DNA of 64,000 bases from Microplitis mediator (taxonomy: Eukaryota; Arthropoda; Insecta; Hymenoptera; Braconidae). The translations under genes and the position numbers were made by a program. The stretch spans positions 18,285,798 through 18,349,797 of the forward strand of contig NC_079969.1 of the NCBI RefSeq assembly GCF_029852145.1, given 5' to 3'. This document shows, one piece after another, positions 33,047 through 45,045 of the stretch. Positions within the stretch are counted from its first letter, which is position 1; the number at the start of each line of letters is the position of its first letter. The notes under the pieces are model-generated. The model was given only the letters and a program-made list of their open reading frames with translations, was not told the origin of the DNA and did not search any database.

Positions 33047-34712
33047 CAGTAAAAAATATTGTGTAAAACCAACACAGTTTGTGTGTTAAAAACGGTTGAC
33101 ACGAAATTTGTGTTGAAATTTCGACACAAACTTTGTGTAACCCCTTTATAACATAAAGATTATGTTGAAATATCGCCACAAGAGGGCGTAAAGAATCTTA
33201 AACTTTCAAAGTGTTAATTTTAACACAAAATAAATATTAAATAATTTTATTTATTCTAATCAACTGTTTCATACCTATGAAATAATTTTTTTTTTTATTT
33301 CCTCAACTGCAGTTAATAATATTTATTAAAATTTCTTTTTTTTTTCATTATCTAAATTTTAATGAATCAACAGTTACCGAATGTATATAATTGTAGGTAA
33401 AATTTTAAATAATTAAACCAAAAAACAATTTATAGGTTTTAGAAAATGAAGCAGCAAATTGAAAAATATAATTGTCTTCATTATTCAATAATATTTATTA
33501 TATTTTACATAAGATTATAAGAAATAATTAGTTATAATTATAGGTAGTTGATCGGATTCTTGTTTAGGTTTTTTACCAGGAATGCTTTGAAATTCTTCTC
33601 CAATTAAGTTAGAAATACTGTCATTACTTGAAGACGTACCAGCAATTTCTACCACTGGCAACGAATGAGGTGTTATTGACAATTCAAATTCAACAGCTTC
33701 ATCTACTCCATTGAAATTTGTCAATGAATAATTTTATGTGAGATACGTTTTGGCAAGAACGTAGTCGACGAGGGTCGCATCTAGTCTAGCGTCGTTTGAA
33801 TCGACAAAGAACAAATCCAAATTATTCAAGTTCGGGAATACCTTGTGAGCTGCAATGATCAATAACTTTATAATAAAAGACAATTGAAATTGAAATTTGA
33901 AAGTTTCTGAAAATGAAGATTAACCGCTTAAAACAAAGTCGTTAAACGTAACAGGCAAATTTAGTTTGACCCAAACTTTAGTATTATTCCACTCCAGAAT
34001 AAACATGACAGTCACTTTTTAATTTCGATTGACATCAAATTTTTCAATGTTAGATGAATTACCACTCATCTAAAAAAAATAAAACTTACGTCAAAATAAG
34101 TTGAAATATTGCATACTTGGTATAAAAAAAAAAAATAAATCAATAACTAGCAGTTAAAAAATTCAGAAATTTTTATTTATAATAATCATAAATTTTACAG
34201 AGAATATTTTTTCAATATCTGCTATTAAGAGTACTTAATTTCATAAAAACAAATTTTAAGGTTATCCGAGAAGAACGAAAGGTTATCTACGGTATTCAGA
34301 AATTTCAATAATAAATAAATAATAACTCACCGTTGATTATATCAATTTTTGTGTTCGTATTATAAACTCACTTTATTGTAAATTTTTTGATTCAATAACT
34401 TTATCATTAACACTCGAAACACCAACAAAATAGATGCCAATGATGACGCTTACGTTGTGAAAACGTTGTGAAAACGGTTGCCGCGTAAAGTAAAGAACCG
34501 ACGCACTGTTAACACAAAGTTAATGTTATATTGATGGAGATTTTGACACAAACTTTGTGTTAATTTCCCAGTAACACACAAAATGTGTTAATAAAGAGTG
34601 TATAACACATTTTTTCAGTTCAAAAATGGAGTGACACAAACTTTGTGTTAGTTTAACACACTACAATTTTTAACACAAACCGTTTTCGACACAAATACAC
34701 AATATTTTACTG
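33047..34712 (-). mobile_element. CAGTAAAATATTGTG-ended element carrying a small spliced gene remnant
   Basis: Left CAGTAAAAAATATTGTGT, right end inverse of CAGTAAAATATTGTGT. Both subterminal zones are full of ACACAAACTTTGTGT-type palindromes. The interior holds a two-exon coding remnant on the minus strand. No clear target duplication; superfamily not assigned. Confidence 0.6.
33515..34069 (-). pseudogene. two-exon gene remnant inside the CAGTAAAATATTG element
   Basis: Exon 34069-33925 starts MSGNSSNIEKFDVN right after TTTTTTTTAG and ends at donor GTTAAT. Acceptor TTGCAG leads to 33849-33515. The join keeps phase: FNDFVLS then AHKVFPNLNNLDLFFVD. Stops at codon 17 (TAA) and at 33734 (TAA) break it, but between and after them the frame is open and of normal composition, ending IPGKKPKQESDQLPIIITNYFL with its stop. 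About 160 residues in all. The N-terminal part (VTVMFILEWNNTKVWVKLNL) looks like a beta-rich fold, perhaps ubiquitin-like, but I do not recognise it. It could be the element's own protein or a captured host exon pair. Confidence 0.5.
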
Positions 34713-35390
34713 CGTAAACGATTTTTCACCAGATCTGCAAGCTTAAAGTTTTGCCTCCATTTTGTGGGAAGAATGGCGCATGCACTGTTGTTTCTCAATT
34801 GTTCTCTCGTAAAAGAAAAGAACGTCTTCTTCCGTTTACACAGGGCAAGAATTTAATCTTTCAGTGTAGGTATTGTAAAAACGCTAATTAATGAATTAGC
34901 GATTCATTATTTTAATATTTTATATACTGATACATTGAACGGACTATGGCATAAGCTCAGATAGCATTAAGCTTTTAAAAAAAAAATTAATTTAAAAAAT
35001 TTGAGTTCAGAAATTTTTTTTATTTAGACGTGTTAAAAGCAAACCACAATCTTAAACACTTTGCAACGGTTTTTTGTCCATAAATCATTTAAACTAAACA
35101 AAAATAATGGGAAGCCCATTTTGCTCCCAAATATTTCGAAGCATCCAAAATTTTAGCGGGTCCATTTTGCACCCCCCCCCCTCCCTTCTACGTTATTTTA
35201 TTAATTTAAAGTTTTTTTGTCCATTTGTAGCACGGAAGCAAATAATGCATTCATAATGATTTATGTCACTCTTTTTTATACTTTTCAGAGTAAATAAATC
35301 GTAAACACCGATTCTTAATAAATCAGTCTCAATTCGACGTTTATTCAGGAAAAAAGTGGACAATAAGCTTTAAAGTAAAAGAAATATTAA
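34713..35390. other. AT-rich noncoding, nothing recognised
   Basis: A C11 run at 35172-35183 is the only notable item. Confidence 0.4.
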
Positions 35391-36660
35391 AATGAGTGTT
35401 CAGTCACGAGCTTAGGCAATTCGAAAAGTTTCGAGCATTTCCGCTACGATCGGGAGTAGCCGAACTCGCTACTGACTTGAATGTCAGAATAGTGCCAGGT
35501 CACTCGCTATTTGGGCCCGACACATACAATTTCTTGCTCATGACCGTGTCAAGACGGCATGAGAACCCGCTACCAACGGGCCAATCACAAAAATTGGCGG
35601 CTGGCTATTTCCTGTTGGCGCGCTTTTAAGCCAATGGGAAAATTCGTTACTGCATCCATGCTGCCACGTCACCACTGAGCGGCAACAAAGGGGGAAGACG
35701 CCGTCTCAACTTCAATCTGGCGGTATGCCTCCCTCGGGGAAGCGGGCTTTTCACTTCAATCGATTTTGAACATATAAGTGATTAACTAGCTTCATGTTCT
35801 GCAACATGAAGCGAAATTTTTTACTTTAATCGATTTTAAATGATTGATAATTATAAATGGATGAATTGCCTTGTGGTCCTTGGACCCAGGGCCATTTCTT
35901 TCACTTTAATCGATTTTTTTGAATGCAATGATAGTCAAAAGCTATTATATGTCAACAGTGGACTGATACCACCTCCAATAGGCCCAGGCCCTGCAAAAAT
36001 TTTTGTTCATCGAAAAAATTGCGAAACCAAAACGTATAAAATTTTTCAGGGGAAATTCGTCAAAGTATCAGCCCCCAAACAAAACTTAACCCTATCCTTC
36101 CCTCTCCAAATCACTAATCACGCTTTTCTGTTTCACAGGTAGCAGCCACACTGATCTAAACTTTCTCTCCTACAGGCACAACCAACAGTTTAGCGACTCA
36201 AATAGCAAAAAAATTAAACATGGCTATCTCATTTCTATTCATTGCACACGCATCGTGCTTTTCTAAAATCTCTTAGTTATTAATAAATCCATTGCATTCT
36301 CATTAAATAAATCAGTGCATTTTGTTGATAATAATTCAAAGTAATTATAAGCTATATTATTTTTGCTCTTATTATTAATCTCAGTGCATTCTCAATTTCA
36401 TTAGTCTCACCTCGTGTACCGGCATTGTTACCGCCAAGTCACCATCTTGGCCACGTGTTGAACGCGAGTGCCATTTAAATAAAATAAATACTAAAGACAA
36501 TGAATTATTGCTTTTCTCATGATAATACATCTCAGTGAATGTATATAGTGTAAATAAAGGATTTATTGTGATTATTTACCATTAGATTGTGCGTTAAATA
36601 AAATTATTTCTTTATGACCAATTCACACTCACCAGATCCTCTCATCCTTTATCTAATTAT
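35391..36660. other. GC-richer noncoding segment of unknown origin
   Basis: 35400-35750 is markedly GC-richer than its surroundings, and CATTAAATAAATCAGTGCATT-type words repeat near 36280-36400. A short perfect hairpin (CTTCATGTTCTGCAACATGAAG region, 35791-35812) is present. The composition and the TATA/polyA-like words resemble an LTR, but no TG/CA ends with a duplication were found. The two ORFs of 77 and 100 codons show no family features. Confidence 0.35.
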
Positions 36661-36678
36661 TATTAATTATTTAAACAT

Positions 36679-36756
36679 TAAGGACCCTCAAAAATAAGAA
36701 AGCACCCGGACCAGACTTAGTAGAAAATAAAGTAATTAAAAGGGCAGCAGTTATAT
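36679..36756 (+). pseudogene. non-LTR retrotransposon (LINE) reverse-transcriptase fragment
   Basis: Frame LKNKKAPGPDLVENKVIKRA contains the KKAPGPD motif typical of the start of jockey/R1/I-type LINE reverse transcriptases. Both sides are lost; the right side abuts a Tc1-like palindrome arm. Confidence 0.75.
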
Positions 36757-36769
36757 TATTAACTATTAA

Positions 36770-37626
36770 ATTTTTCAAAATTTTTTTTTTTTCAATTTTT
36801 TTCGATAATCAATCTTTTTGATCGAAGAAATGAAGATGAATGGTAAAAAAAAACATTTTCAAATCGAAAAAATGAACAAAAACCGAGAAACTACCAATTA
36901 TGGTGATTTTTGACAAAATCGATAAATTTAAAGCTTCGGGGCACTAAGAAAGAAAAATCGCAGCGATTTGAAATTTTCAGGGTTTTTTCAAGACCCTTTG
37001 AGATTGGAAAAAAGTCGAAGATATCCTTTGTTCATCCGTTATATCCAAAGTTATAGCAAGATTTCCGAATATCCTTAAATTTGTGAATTTTGACCTGTTT
37101 TTTACCAAACAATATCGCTTTAAAAAAAATTTTTTTATCAAATGCCACTAATTTTGCCTTATAGAGAATGTTTTCCAGTTTTCAAAACCCTGCTTCCATT
37201 CTCTGTACGACCAATCCATCCGGAGTTATTGATTATCAAAGCCAAAATGGACTTTTTTGCTTTGATCAATGATAACTCGGCGCCAAATCGTCGTAGAGAC
37301 TTTTTAAGGCCACCAAATTAAAAGGCATAAAATTTCCTAGAAAAGTCAGACAGTCGGATTATTCAAAAAAATTTATTGTCGCCCATAGAGGTATTGAAAG
37401 ACCAGCAAAAATTTTGAAAATTTTTTTTTCGTTGGTTTTCTTATGATTACTCCGGAACCGTACATGATAATAAATTTTGAGGTCCAGATCTGAAAACTAG
37501 AAACTTGAGGCTACAATTTGCTTTTTTAATTTTCTTATACGACCATTTTTCACTGAGTTACTGCTTGTTGAAAATCACCTAAAAATTTCGGATTTTTTTT
37601 TTATCCCTTGATTTCTGTGACCAGTG
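36770..37626. mobile_element. single arm of the CACTGGTCACAG palindromic element
   Basis: Matches 28665-29518 nearly throughout and ends in the same inverse CACTGGTCACAG terminus, followed by TA. The other arm is missing, so this is a deletion derivative or truncated copy. Confidence 0.85.
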
Positions 37627-38259
37627 TATGATTAGATTATTAACTTTAAATATTTATTATTTTAATTTAATATTCGATTGTAATTTTTATCACAAATTTT
37701 GTGTTAAATTTATTGATTCATTTTTTAAATATTAAATAATCAATCATAAATATTTAAAATTAATAATTTCATAATATTTAGTATAAATTAGATTGAATAA
37801 TAATATAATAATTTATATCAATAAATAATACATACGGATAGTTAACCTCAATTATATTGGAACACTTAAAAAGTATGTAAGCACAATTTTCTTCACTAAT
37901 ATTTACAAATAAGTAGTAAATAATATTTATCAAAATATTCAATTTCAATCAATATAGTGATTCAGTATACTGAATATAATTACTAAGCACATATACAATT
38001 CGCACTTTTAAAACACGTGTTGTGTATGTAGCAACTTCAACATTTAGTTTTCGAGTAACCCCTGTGCGCGCGCATCGTAAAGATGCCGATCACCCTGATT
38101 AAAAATATTGATTGAAAAAAATTGAGAAGCGGTCACTCCATGCAAACTGTATATCTATATATACAAACAAAAAAATTGAAATTATTGAAAAGAATTCGAA
38201 TTTCATCACTTTTAATTCTTTTCAATCAATATGTTTAAACAGGACATACATTAACATAT
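37627..38259. other. AT-rich noncoding, nothing recognised
   Basis: No coding or structured signal beyond A/T runs. TTTGTGTTAAATT words near 37700 are too short to assign. Confidence 0.35.
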
Positions 38260-38714
38260 ATGATAGTACATTTAGTAATATATGGCCTAAGATTAAAATG
38301 AAAATAACTAGAAAACAATGCCGAATTTGAATGAACTTTATTTCAACTAATTTGTAGGAAATAAAATTGTCTATAAAAGAGATCCTCTGACATTTTTTGA
38401 TAAGTTTGATAGTTTTGCTGGAAAAATAAAAAGATTTAGACATTTATTGTAGATTTGACTTCCAGCTCCGATAATTTTCGAATGGATGGATTTATCAAAA
38501 AATGATAAGAGACCTTTTTTGTATAACGTTAAATTATCTACAAGAATATGCTATGGACTCATTTATGGGAAATGGAGAATTGCAAATAGGCACCTCTTAA
38601 TGTTAATATTAAGAGCTCAAATTTTAATAGAATTTTTTTTTCATCATCTCAAACAATATTTTCACTGTAACAAAAGAAAAAAAAATAGTCACTTTTTTTG
38701 GCCCACCCTAATGA
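38260..38714. mobile_element. diverged single arm of the Tc1-like palindrome family
   Basis: AAAATAACTAGAAAACAATGCC, GATAAGTTTGATAGTTTTGC and GAGACCTTTTTTGTATAACG align in order with the arms of 45044-46071. It ends GGCCCACCCTAATGATCAT, like the termini of the others. Confidence 0.6.
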
Positions 38715-39429
38715 TCATATCTAAGCATTTTTATCCGGGCTATTTTTTTCGGTTCATCATATGTTTATTTTAAAATACTATTCCTTATTAATTACAAAAA
38801 AAATGTCATCAGAGAAAATACGTTGATACACAGAAACTTAACTTTGAAGATATAAAAAATGTATTAGTTCAAGAATATCTCTATCGTCGTTTAAAATGAA
38901 AAATCTAACATTTATTTCATTAATAAATTATGATCGTTTAGAATTCATTGGATGATATGAACCGAGTTCAATCATTTGTAGAATTTTATTTTCAATACAA
39001 AAAAATACGTTTTGATACATCTATATCGTAATGCATAAATGTATTTGAAAATTATTACACTTTTATATTTTGAAATTGTTATTTGTATCATTTGTCGATT
39101 GACAAAATTGATAGAATTTTTTTAAACTGTTTAAGAAATTTAAGCGTTTTATAATATTCATGTTTTTCAGATTAAACGTTTTTTCTGAAAAAGTGTTTAA
39201 TTCCGGAATATCTGTTTTAATTTCAAACACTTCATGTTTTTTTAAACGTTTAAAGTAACAGTAAGCGCTTTATAATAAAACAGGTAGAAGTGTTTTTTTT
39301 TTAAACGGATAAAACGTTTTCGGATTAAACACTTAAGTGTATTACGCGAACCTTTAAAACATTTGTAATGATTTATGCGATTGTTTAAACGTTGATACCG
39401 TTTTACTTCTAAGCGCTTAAGTTGCAGAA
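38715..39429. other. AT-rich noncoding with AAACGTTT words
   Basis: GTTTAAACGTTT-like words recur at 39120-39430. Nothing else seen. Confidence 0.4.
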
Positions 39430-39970
39430 AACACTAACGTGTTTTAAAAAGTAAGACAACGTGTTACAAAAAGTAAGACAACATTTAAAACAAAAAGTAA
39501 AATAAATTCAAGACAAAAAGTACGAAAAAATTCAAGACAAAAATAAAACAAAATTCACGACAAAAAGTACGACGAAATTCAAAACAAAAAGTAAGACAAT
39601 ATTCGAGACACAAAGTCAGACGGAGTTCAAGACAAAAAGTAAGACAGAATTCAAGACAATTGTCTTACTTTCTGTCTTGAATTCTGTCTTACTTTTTGTC
39701 ATGAATATTGTCTTACTTTTTGTCTTGAATTTCGTCTTATTTTAAGTTCTGATTTTTTTCTTATTTCTGGTCTCGAAATTTGTCTTATTCTCAACCTCGA
39801 ATTTTGTCTTTGATTTTGACTTCTTATAAAGCTTAAATTTTGTTTTATTTCTGGTCTTGAGTTTCATCTTATTCTGTCTTGAATTTTGACTTCCTATAAG
39901 GCTTCAATTCTGTCTTATTTTTTGTATTGAGTTATGCCGATAACTTGGTCTTATTTTCAGACTTTAATTT
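39430..39970. repeat. mirrored minisatellite (AAGACAAAAAGTAAGACA and its inverse)
   Basis: 39430-39657 is a run of about 25-bp units based on CAAGACAAAAAGTAAGACA. From 39658 on the same unit runs in inverse orientation (TGTCTTACTTTTTGTCTTGA), decaying towards 39970. The centre is AAGACAATTGTCTT at 39652-39665. Confidence 0.85.
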
Positions 39971-40509
39971 AATTTTATTTTTAGTTTTGAATTTTATCGT
40001 TCCAATGAGTCTATTTTTGCAAAAGTAATGGAATTTTGAAAATAAAAGAAAACTTCTTTCCAAAAATTCGTATTTTTTTTTTTTTTTTTTGAGTGGGTAA
40101 GATAATTTATTAAAATTATGAGAAACGCCTTTAGTGAGATAGAAAATAAAAAAAAGTTATCCGCGAAATCAGAAGGGGTTGGTTTCATAATTAATCGATT
40201 TAGCTTGGAATGCCCCAAAAACATTATTGTGCTTTAATTGTCCATGGTCCTGACTGTAATGATGAAAGCATCATTATGATTCACAATTCTCAGTAAGTAA
40301 ATGTGAAAAATGTATGATAAGAATATATATATTTGAGGTCGCGATTGCGTGTTTTGTTTTCGTTCTTCAAATTTTTGCAGAATTCGAACTTTTTGAAATA
40401 AAAAATTTATGTATGACTTGAAGTTAACAATTGCGTCGTTGCCAAACTTAATATTTATTCTTTTCAAATTTTTTTTTTGAATTCCAGTTCTCACATATGA
40501 TTGGTCAAT
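39971..40509. other. noncoding, nothing recognised
   Basis: A T18 run ends at about 40090. Two short minus-strand frames (76 and 98 codons) lack any domain feature. Confidence 0.35.
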
Positions 40510-40810
40510 TAAAATATTGATCATATCCAATTATATATAGACTCATATATGATCAGACCTGATCATACATAGACTTATATATGATTATATATGGAGTTAA
40601 AACAGCCAGTTACGATCATATCTAATTATACACAGACTCAAATATAATCAGATCTGATCAGATCTAATTATATATAGACTTACATATAATCAGATCTGAT
40701 CATATATAGACTTATATATGGGCTTATAACAGCCAGGTATGATCAGATCTAATTATGTATGGGGTCATATATAATTATATATAATTATATATGACCCCAT
40801 ATATAATCAT
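40510..40810. repeat. TATATGATCATA-type degenerate repeats
   Basis: Units based on GATCATATATAGACTTATATATG repeat with variation. The same sequence class fills 20871-23470 and resumes at 41330-41410 on the other side of the MITE. Confidence 0.55.
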
Positions 40811-41319
40811 GCACACGGAAAAAAAAATATTGTTCCTCGAACGATCTAAAGTATAGCAACTCGTAGATCGTTACCACAACAATATGTATACTTATGGTAA
40901 CAATACCGTATCTTTCCTGTAACTATCTATCAGATAGCTGTGAGCCCTATACGACTTTCCATAGTCGCCACCTCACACGGCACCACCTAACCTATTTGAA
41001 CATCCTTTTTCTATTTTGTGTATCGGGTATAATTGTTGCTAGCAGATGCTTAATAAATAAATTATTTTATTTAACCAAAATTATTTATTTATCATTTATT
41101 TATTAATGATAAAGATATTTAAACGTCTCACATCATTTGCAACACACGTCACGTCAGATAGGGCTCAGAACGATATAGTATAGGTCTCAAAGCTATCTAC
41201 CGTATTGTTGTCAGAACGATACAGTAGATCGTTGCAGTAACAATCTAGTAGATAACTTTTTCGTATTGTTACTGTAACCATACAGTATACTTCTCAGAAC
41301 AATATTTTTTTCTCCGTGC
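40811..41319. mobile_element. MITE, about 509 bp, ends GCACACGGAAAAAAAAATAT
   Basis: Left GCACACGGAAAAAAAAATAT and right inverse TTTTTTTCTCCGTGC, both followed inward by TTGTTC. The subterminal words TAGATCGTT and GTAACAATA occur in both orientations. It splits a TATATGATC repeat. CAT stands on both sides, perhaps a 3-bp duplication. Confidence 0.65.
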
Positions 41320-41851
41320 ATGAGTATGTATAACTTCATATATGATTATATATAATCACATGTGATCATGTATATGAACATATATATTCATATATGTGAT
41401 TAGACAAAATCTTTTTTCATCGGGAAGTATACTATTAATTACCATTTCGTGATTTTTACTATACATTTAGTAATAGATGGTAAAAGTATACACTCATTGA
41501 TTTGCATTAGTATTTCGTACTAAAACATATTAAATATAAAAATATTTTTGAGACTCGTTTTCTCCGTGCACATATATAGAGCACAATTATAATGATATAT
41601 TCCATTGCCATGTTGATCAAAATTTATAGTGTCTTAAAATAAGTAGCTGATATAAATTTATTATACTATTCAAACTGTAGATGAGATTTAATGACAGTGG
41701 ATCAGAAAAAAAAATCAAGCAGGAGTAGAATGTGCGGTAAATATCAGGATATTATCAGAAATTATTGAATTAAATTAAAAGATGTATATTTTTGATCAAA
41801 GATCAACCTTTATACCCTTACTACAATTTTATAATAATAAGAAACAAAATG
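41320..41851. other. noncoding 3' flank of the odorant-binding protein gene
   Basis: TATATGATC repeat to about 41410, then AT-rich DNA. A CTCCGTGCA fragment at 41561-41570 echoes the MITE end. Confidence 0.4.
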
Positions 41852-41857
41852 TTTATT
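41852..41857 (-). terminator. polyadenylation signal of the odorant-binding protein gene
   Basis: AATAAA on the minus strand, 71-76 nt past the stop codon. Confidence 0.6.
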
Positions 41858-41927
41858 TTTAAACTGTTAATTATGAAGCAGATAAACCGTAAAGAAAAGT
41901 AATTATGAATCAAAAACTTTTTCATAT

Positions 41928-44515
41928 TTATAAATGTTGGTTCTGATTTTCATCGTTTTCCTCGGCAGTTTGATTGTAATGCTTCCTTGTCTGATGAAAA
42001 ATGCACCTACTATAATTATGTGCTATCTCACACTTATTTTCACTTTTTTCAGCTTTGAAATAAAATAAAATTATACAGTTAAATATTTAGTATGATTCAT
42101 AGAGAAAAAAGTAAACTGGTTTTCTTTTACCTTCATTAACACATGCTCGCGCAACTTTCATGCTAAGTTCTTTTATTCTCTTCAAATTGGAATCAATGAG
42201 TTTTTCATATTCATCGATAAAGATTTTCTCGTCTTTGAGCTACAATAAATTAGATTTCTACAGTATAAAAAAAAAATAATTACAGTAATAGATCGTAAAT
42301 CCAAATTACTATTCATATAATATATAATGTTTGAACGTGTACTAGGCGCAAGACACTACCGTGTCTCCTGATAGTATATTGCATGGCGAGTAGGCTAGAT
42401 GAGTCTTTACACGGGTAGCACAATGTTTTTAGCGTGAGTCGAAGGTGTACACGCACGAGCGTCACCGAGTGCTTAGGGTGGACTCAAGACGAGTGCTAAA
42501 AACATTGTGTTTGACGGATAATGACTTAGCCCACTCGCTATACACTATACTTTATTTAGCAAATGTCGGATTTTTGCAAATTATTATATCAGCATAGTAA
42601 GTCCTAAATCAGATGGGGTTGTACCCAAGTAACACGTACTTTAGCAAATGCTCTTATATAAGAACCTTGTACAATGCCCATAGTTATTAGTGTCTCCTTC
42701 TTTATATGTGCCTTGCGCAAGATAGTGTAGCAAGAAACTGACTTAAAAATTGTGCATGATTTGCTCATGGTATTGTCCCGTGTAAAAATGCGTTACAAAA
42801 GGATTTGAAAAAGTTCAACATGTGAAACTTCTAAACTTGAGACGGATTATAACTTCGAGTGAAACTTTTTTTGAACTTTTGTAATTTTGACACTAAAAAA
42901 AAAAGTTTATGAAGGATTTTATGAGCGAAATTTGGGTAAAAAAAAAAATGTTTTCTGATATATATTTCTCGAAACGTAATTTTACTAAATTTTATCCTGG
43001 TTTCGAAAAAGTTCAAACAACTTTGATTTGGAATTTTTTATCAATGTTTATTGATTTTTATGGGGCTATTGGTTTCTAATGGGAACTTTTTTTGGAACGA
43101 CGGTACAATGTGGTAAAAAGAGATTTTGAGAGATGTCTTCCAAAAAAGTTCTATTTGGACTCAAAATTCGCTCATATAAAATTCTAAATAAATTTTTTTT
43201 ACTATCAAAATTACAAAAGTTCAAAAAAAGTTCCCACTTGAAGTTCAAATCTGTCTCAAGTCTAGAAGCTCCAGATGTCGAACTTTTTTGGAATCTTTTT
43301 AGAACAAATTTTTTTTACATAGGGTAGGCAAGAATATTAAAAATATTTCTAACAAAATGCAGCCAAAAGTTTCTGTCGAATTTCTTGTCCAGGAAACTTG
43401 CAGGAAATACTTGTGCATGGCTTGCTCAAGATCTGCTCAAGACGCGCGAGACTCTCCATACTATTCCTTGCCCCACCAATTTTAACTTGAGCAGGTCTTA
43501 AGCAAGCCATGCGCACAGTAGATTCAACATGCTTCTGGCGCCAATTCTTCCCTATAATAATAACTTAACCAAAATTCTTGTGTATCGCGAGAATAAAACT
43601 TGCAATTCAAATCTAACTAAAAAATCTGGAGCAAGACCGATATGTGACACTAGCAACTATCAAACTTGAGAGCAGACTTGTACAAGCCTTGAAAAAAACT
43701 GAAATATCGGTATATGGTAATAGTTCTTGACTGCTCTCACCACTTATTTTATTTTATTTTAATTAATAAGAAATAATCAACGTATTTATAGATAGACACG
43801 ATCATGGAAGTTGTTAGATTGATTGTATTACTCATCGCAAATATATTTAGTGTCGAGATTATTTTCTCCTGTGACAATAGTAAAGTTTGTTTTTGAGAAC
43901 GGTCGAGAATGATTTTGGAGAAATGTCATTTTGGATTCAAATGTGTATGTGTGTGGCTTCGATAATCAACGCTATTGAAGACTACAGGAAACCATTTGCT
44001 TTTTGACAAATTAGACAGTTGATTGGTAAACGACCATTTAAAGTTTGCTTTACAGACATGATAAGGCGCGATTATCAGGCATGCGCTAAATAAAATAAGT
44101 CATATATAGCCACAGTAGTCTTATTACTTACATATCCTAGACGTTCCATCACACATGCTTTGAAACACCGAGTTTCTGGATTGTCAAGGTGTCTTCTTGT
44201 TTTCAATATACTGAGTGTTTCTAAACGAATGATGAGAAAAAAAAATTAGAAAATTAAGATGAATATATCTATACTCTCTTACCATTTGAGAGCAGATGCA
44301 AACAGGGTGCTTTATCTTCTAGACGAGCTTTTTGAACTGCGTTCATTATCTCTTGTAATGACTCAGTTGTTGTCTGTAATATTAAATTCATATTCATTGA
44401 TATAGCTTGAAAAAAAAAAAAAAAATTATCGGCAAAAAAAATATTTTAAATATGCAAATGATGTACTTACAGTAAAATATACAGCCAGAATCACTATCAC
44501 CACAAAGTTTTTCAT
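41928..44515 (-). CDS. odorant-binding protein (PBP/GOBP family), five exons
   Basis: Coding exons in order: 44515-44471, 44373-44283, 44220-44132, 42239-42131, 42052-41928. Every junction has GT..AG and phase is kept, giving 152 residues. The protein opens MKNFVVIVILAVYFT, a signal peptide. Six cysteines lie at residues 39, 64, 68, 108, 119 and 128: spacing C-x24-C-x3-C-x39-C-x10-C-x8-C, the classic insect OBP pattern of three disulphides around a hydrophobic pocket. Conserved features include NPETRCFKAC and ARAC. Such proteins are secreted into sensillar lymph or other fluids and carry odorants, pheromones or other hydrophobic ligands. Intron 3 is 1.9 kb and contains a hairpin MITE and an inverted repeat. 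A TATA box lies 98 nt upstream and a polyadenylation signal 71 nt downstream. No stop, frameshift or missing cysteine; the C-terminal tail is rich in Glu/Asn/Gln. Tissue of expression cannot be judged. Confidence 0.93.
42371..42553. repeat. hairpin MITE within OBP intron 3
   Basis: AGTATATTGCATGGCGAGTAGGCTA at the left edge pairs with TAGCCCACTCGCTATACACTATACT at the right. An inner pair is GCACAATGTTTTTAGC and GCTAAAAACATTGTG. Read whole, it is an imperfect palindrome of about 180 bp. Confidence 0.65.
42820..43290. repeat. inverted repeat in OBP intron 3
   Basis: TTTTTTTGAACTTTTGTAATTTTGA (42867-42892) and TCAAAATTACAAAAGTTCAAAAAAA (43187-43211) are inverse. The pairing extends outward to CTTGAGAC near 42836 and GTCTCAAG near 43252. 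Probably a transposon relic. Confidence 0.6.
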
Positions 44516-44612
44516 ACTTGAAATTTATAGTAAGATAACAAAACTTCAGAAAAATCACTGAACAAACTCTGCGGTATGCTTCGTTTGAGTGGATTTGGAC
44601 CGGGACTTTGCA

Positions 44613-44620
44613 TTTATATA
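44613..44620 (-). promoter_or_regulatory. TATA box of the odorant-binding protein gene
   Basis: TATATAAA on the minus strand, 98 nt before the ATG. Transcription would start near 44585-44590, where CCACTCAAACG is seen. Confidence 0.6.
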
Positions 44621-44639
44621 TACAAAAACAAACCGTGGA

Positions 44640-44976
44640 AGGTATCAATTACTACCTTGCTAAAGATTTTGAACACGACAGGAAATATTTTTAAGATAGC
44701 TACTATTGATATTGTTATTACATAATTATTATACTCTATTTATTTACTCGTCTTTCTGTATCTTAACAAATATAAACTTGTTGTATAACTTTAATCATTT
44801 TTAATTAGTAATTTATCTTTTTAAAAAATCCTTCCAATTTAGTCTTATTTTTAACTTTTTAACTGTTATCTTTTTAATTTTTTAATAATGACTTTTATTT
44901 GAAAATAAATTTTGTTCAGAAAAAAAAAGGTATATATATATCTATATATACATGTATATATCTATACATACATATA

Positions 44977-45043
<67 letters not shown>
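44640..45043. other. 5' flank of the OBP gene and a TA microsatellite
   Basis: AT-rich with no ORF of note. (TA)n runs from about 44983 to 45040. No second OBP gene seen in this direction. Confidence 0.5.

Positions 45044-45045
<2 letters not shown>

Noticed and set aside
35396..36142. Two frames of 77 and 100 codons in a GC-richer patch, possible gene
   Set aside because: No splice pattern, motif or codon periodicity that I could defend; an LTR-like origin is as likely.
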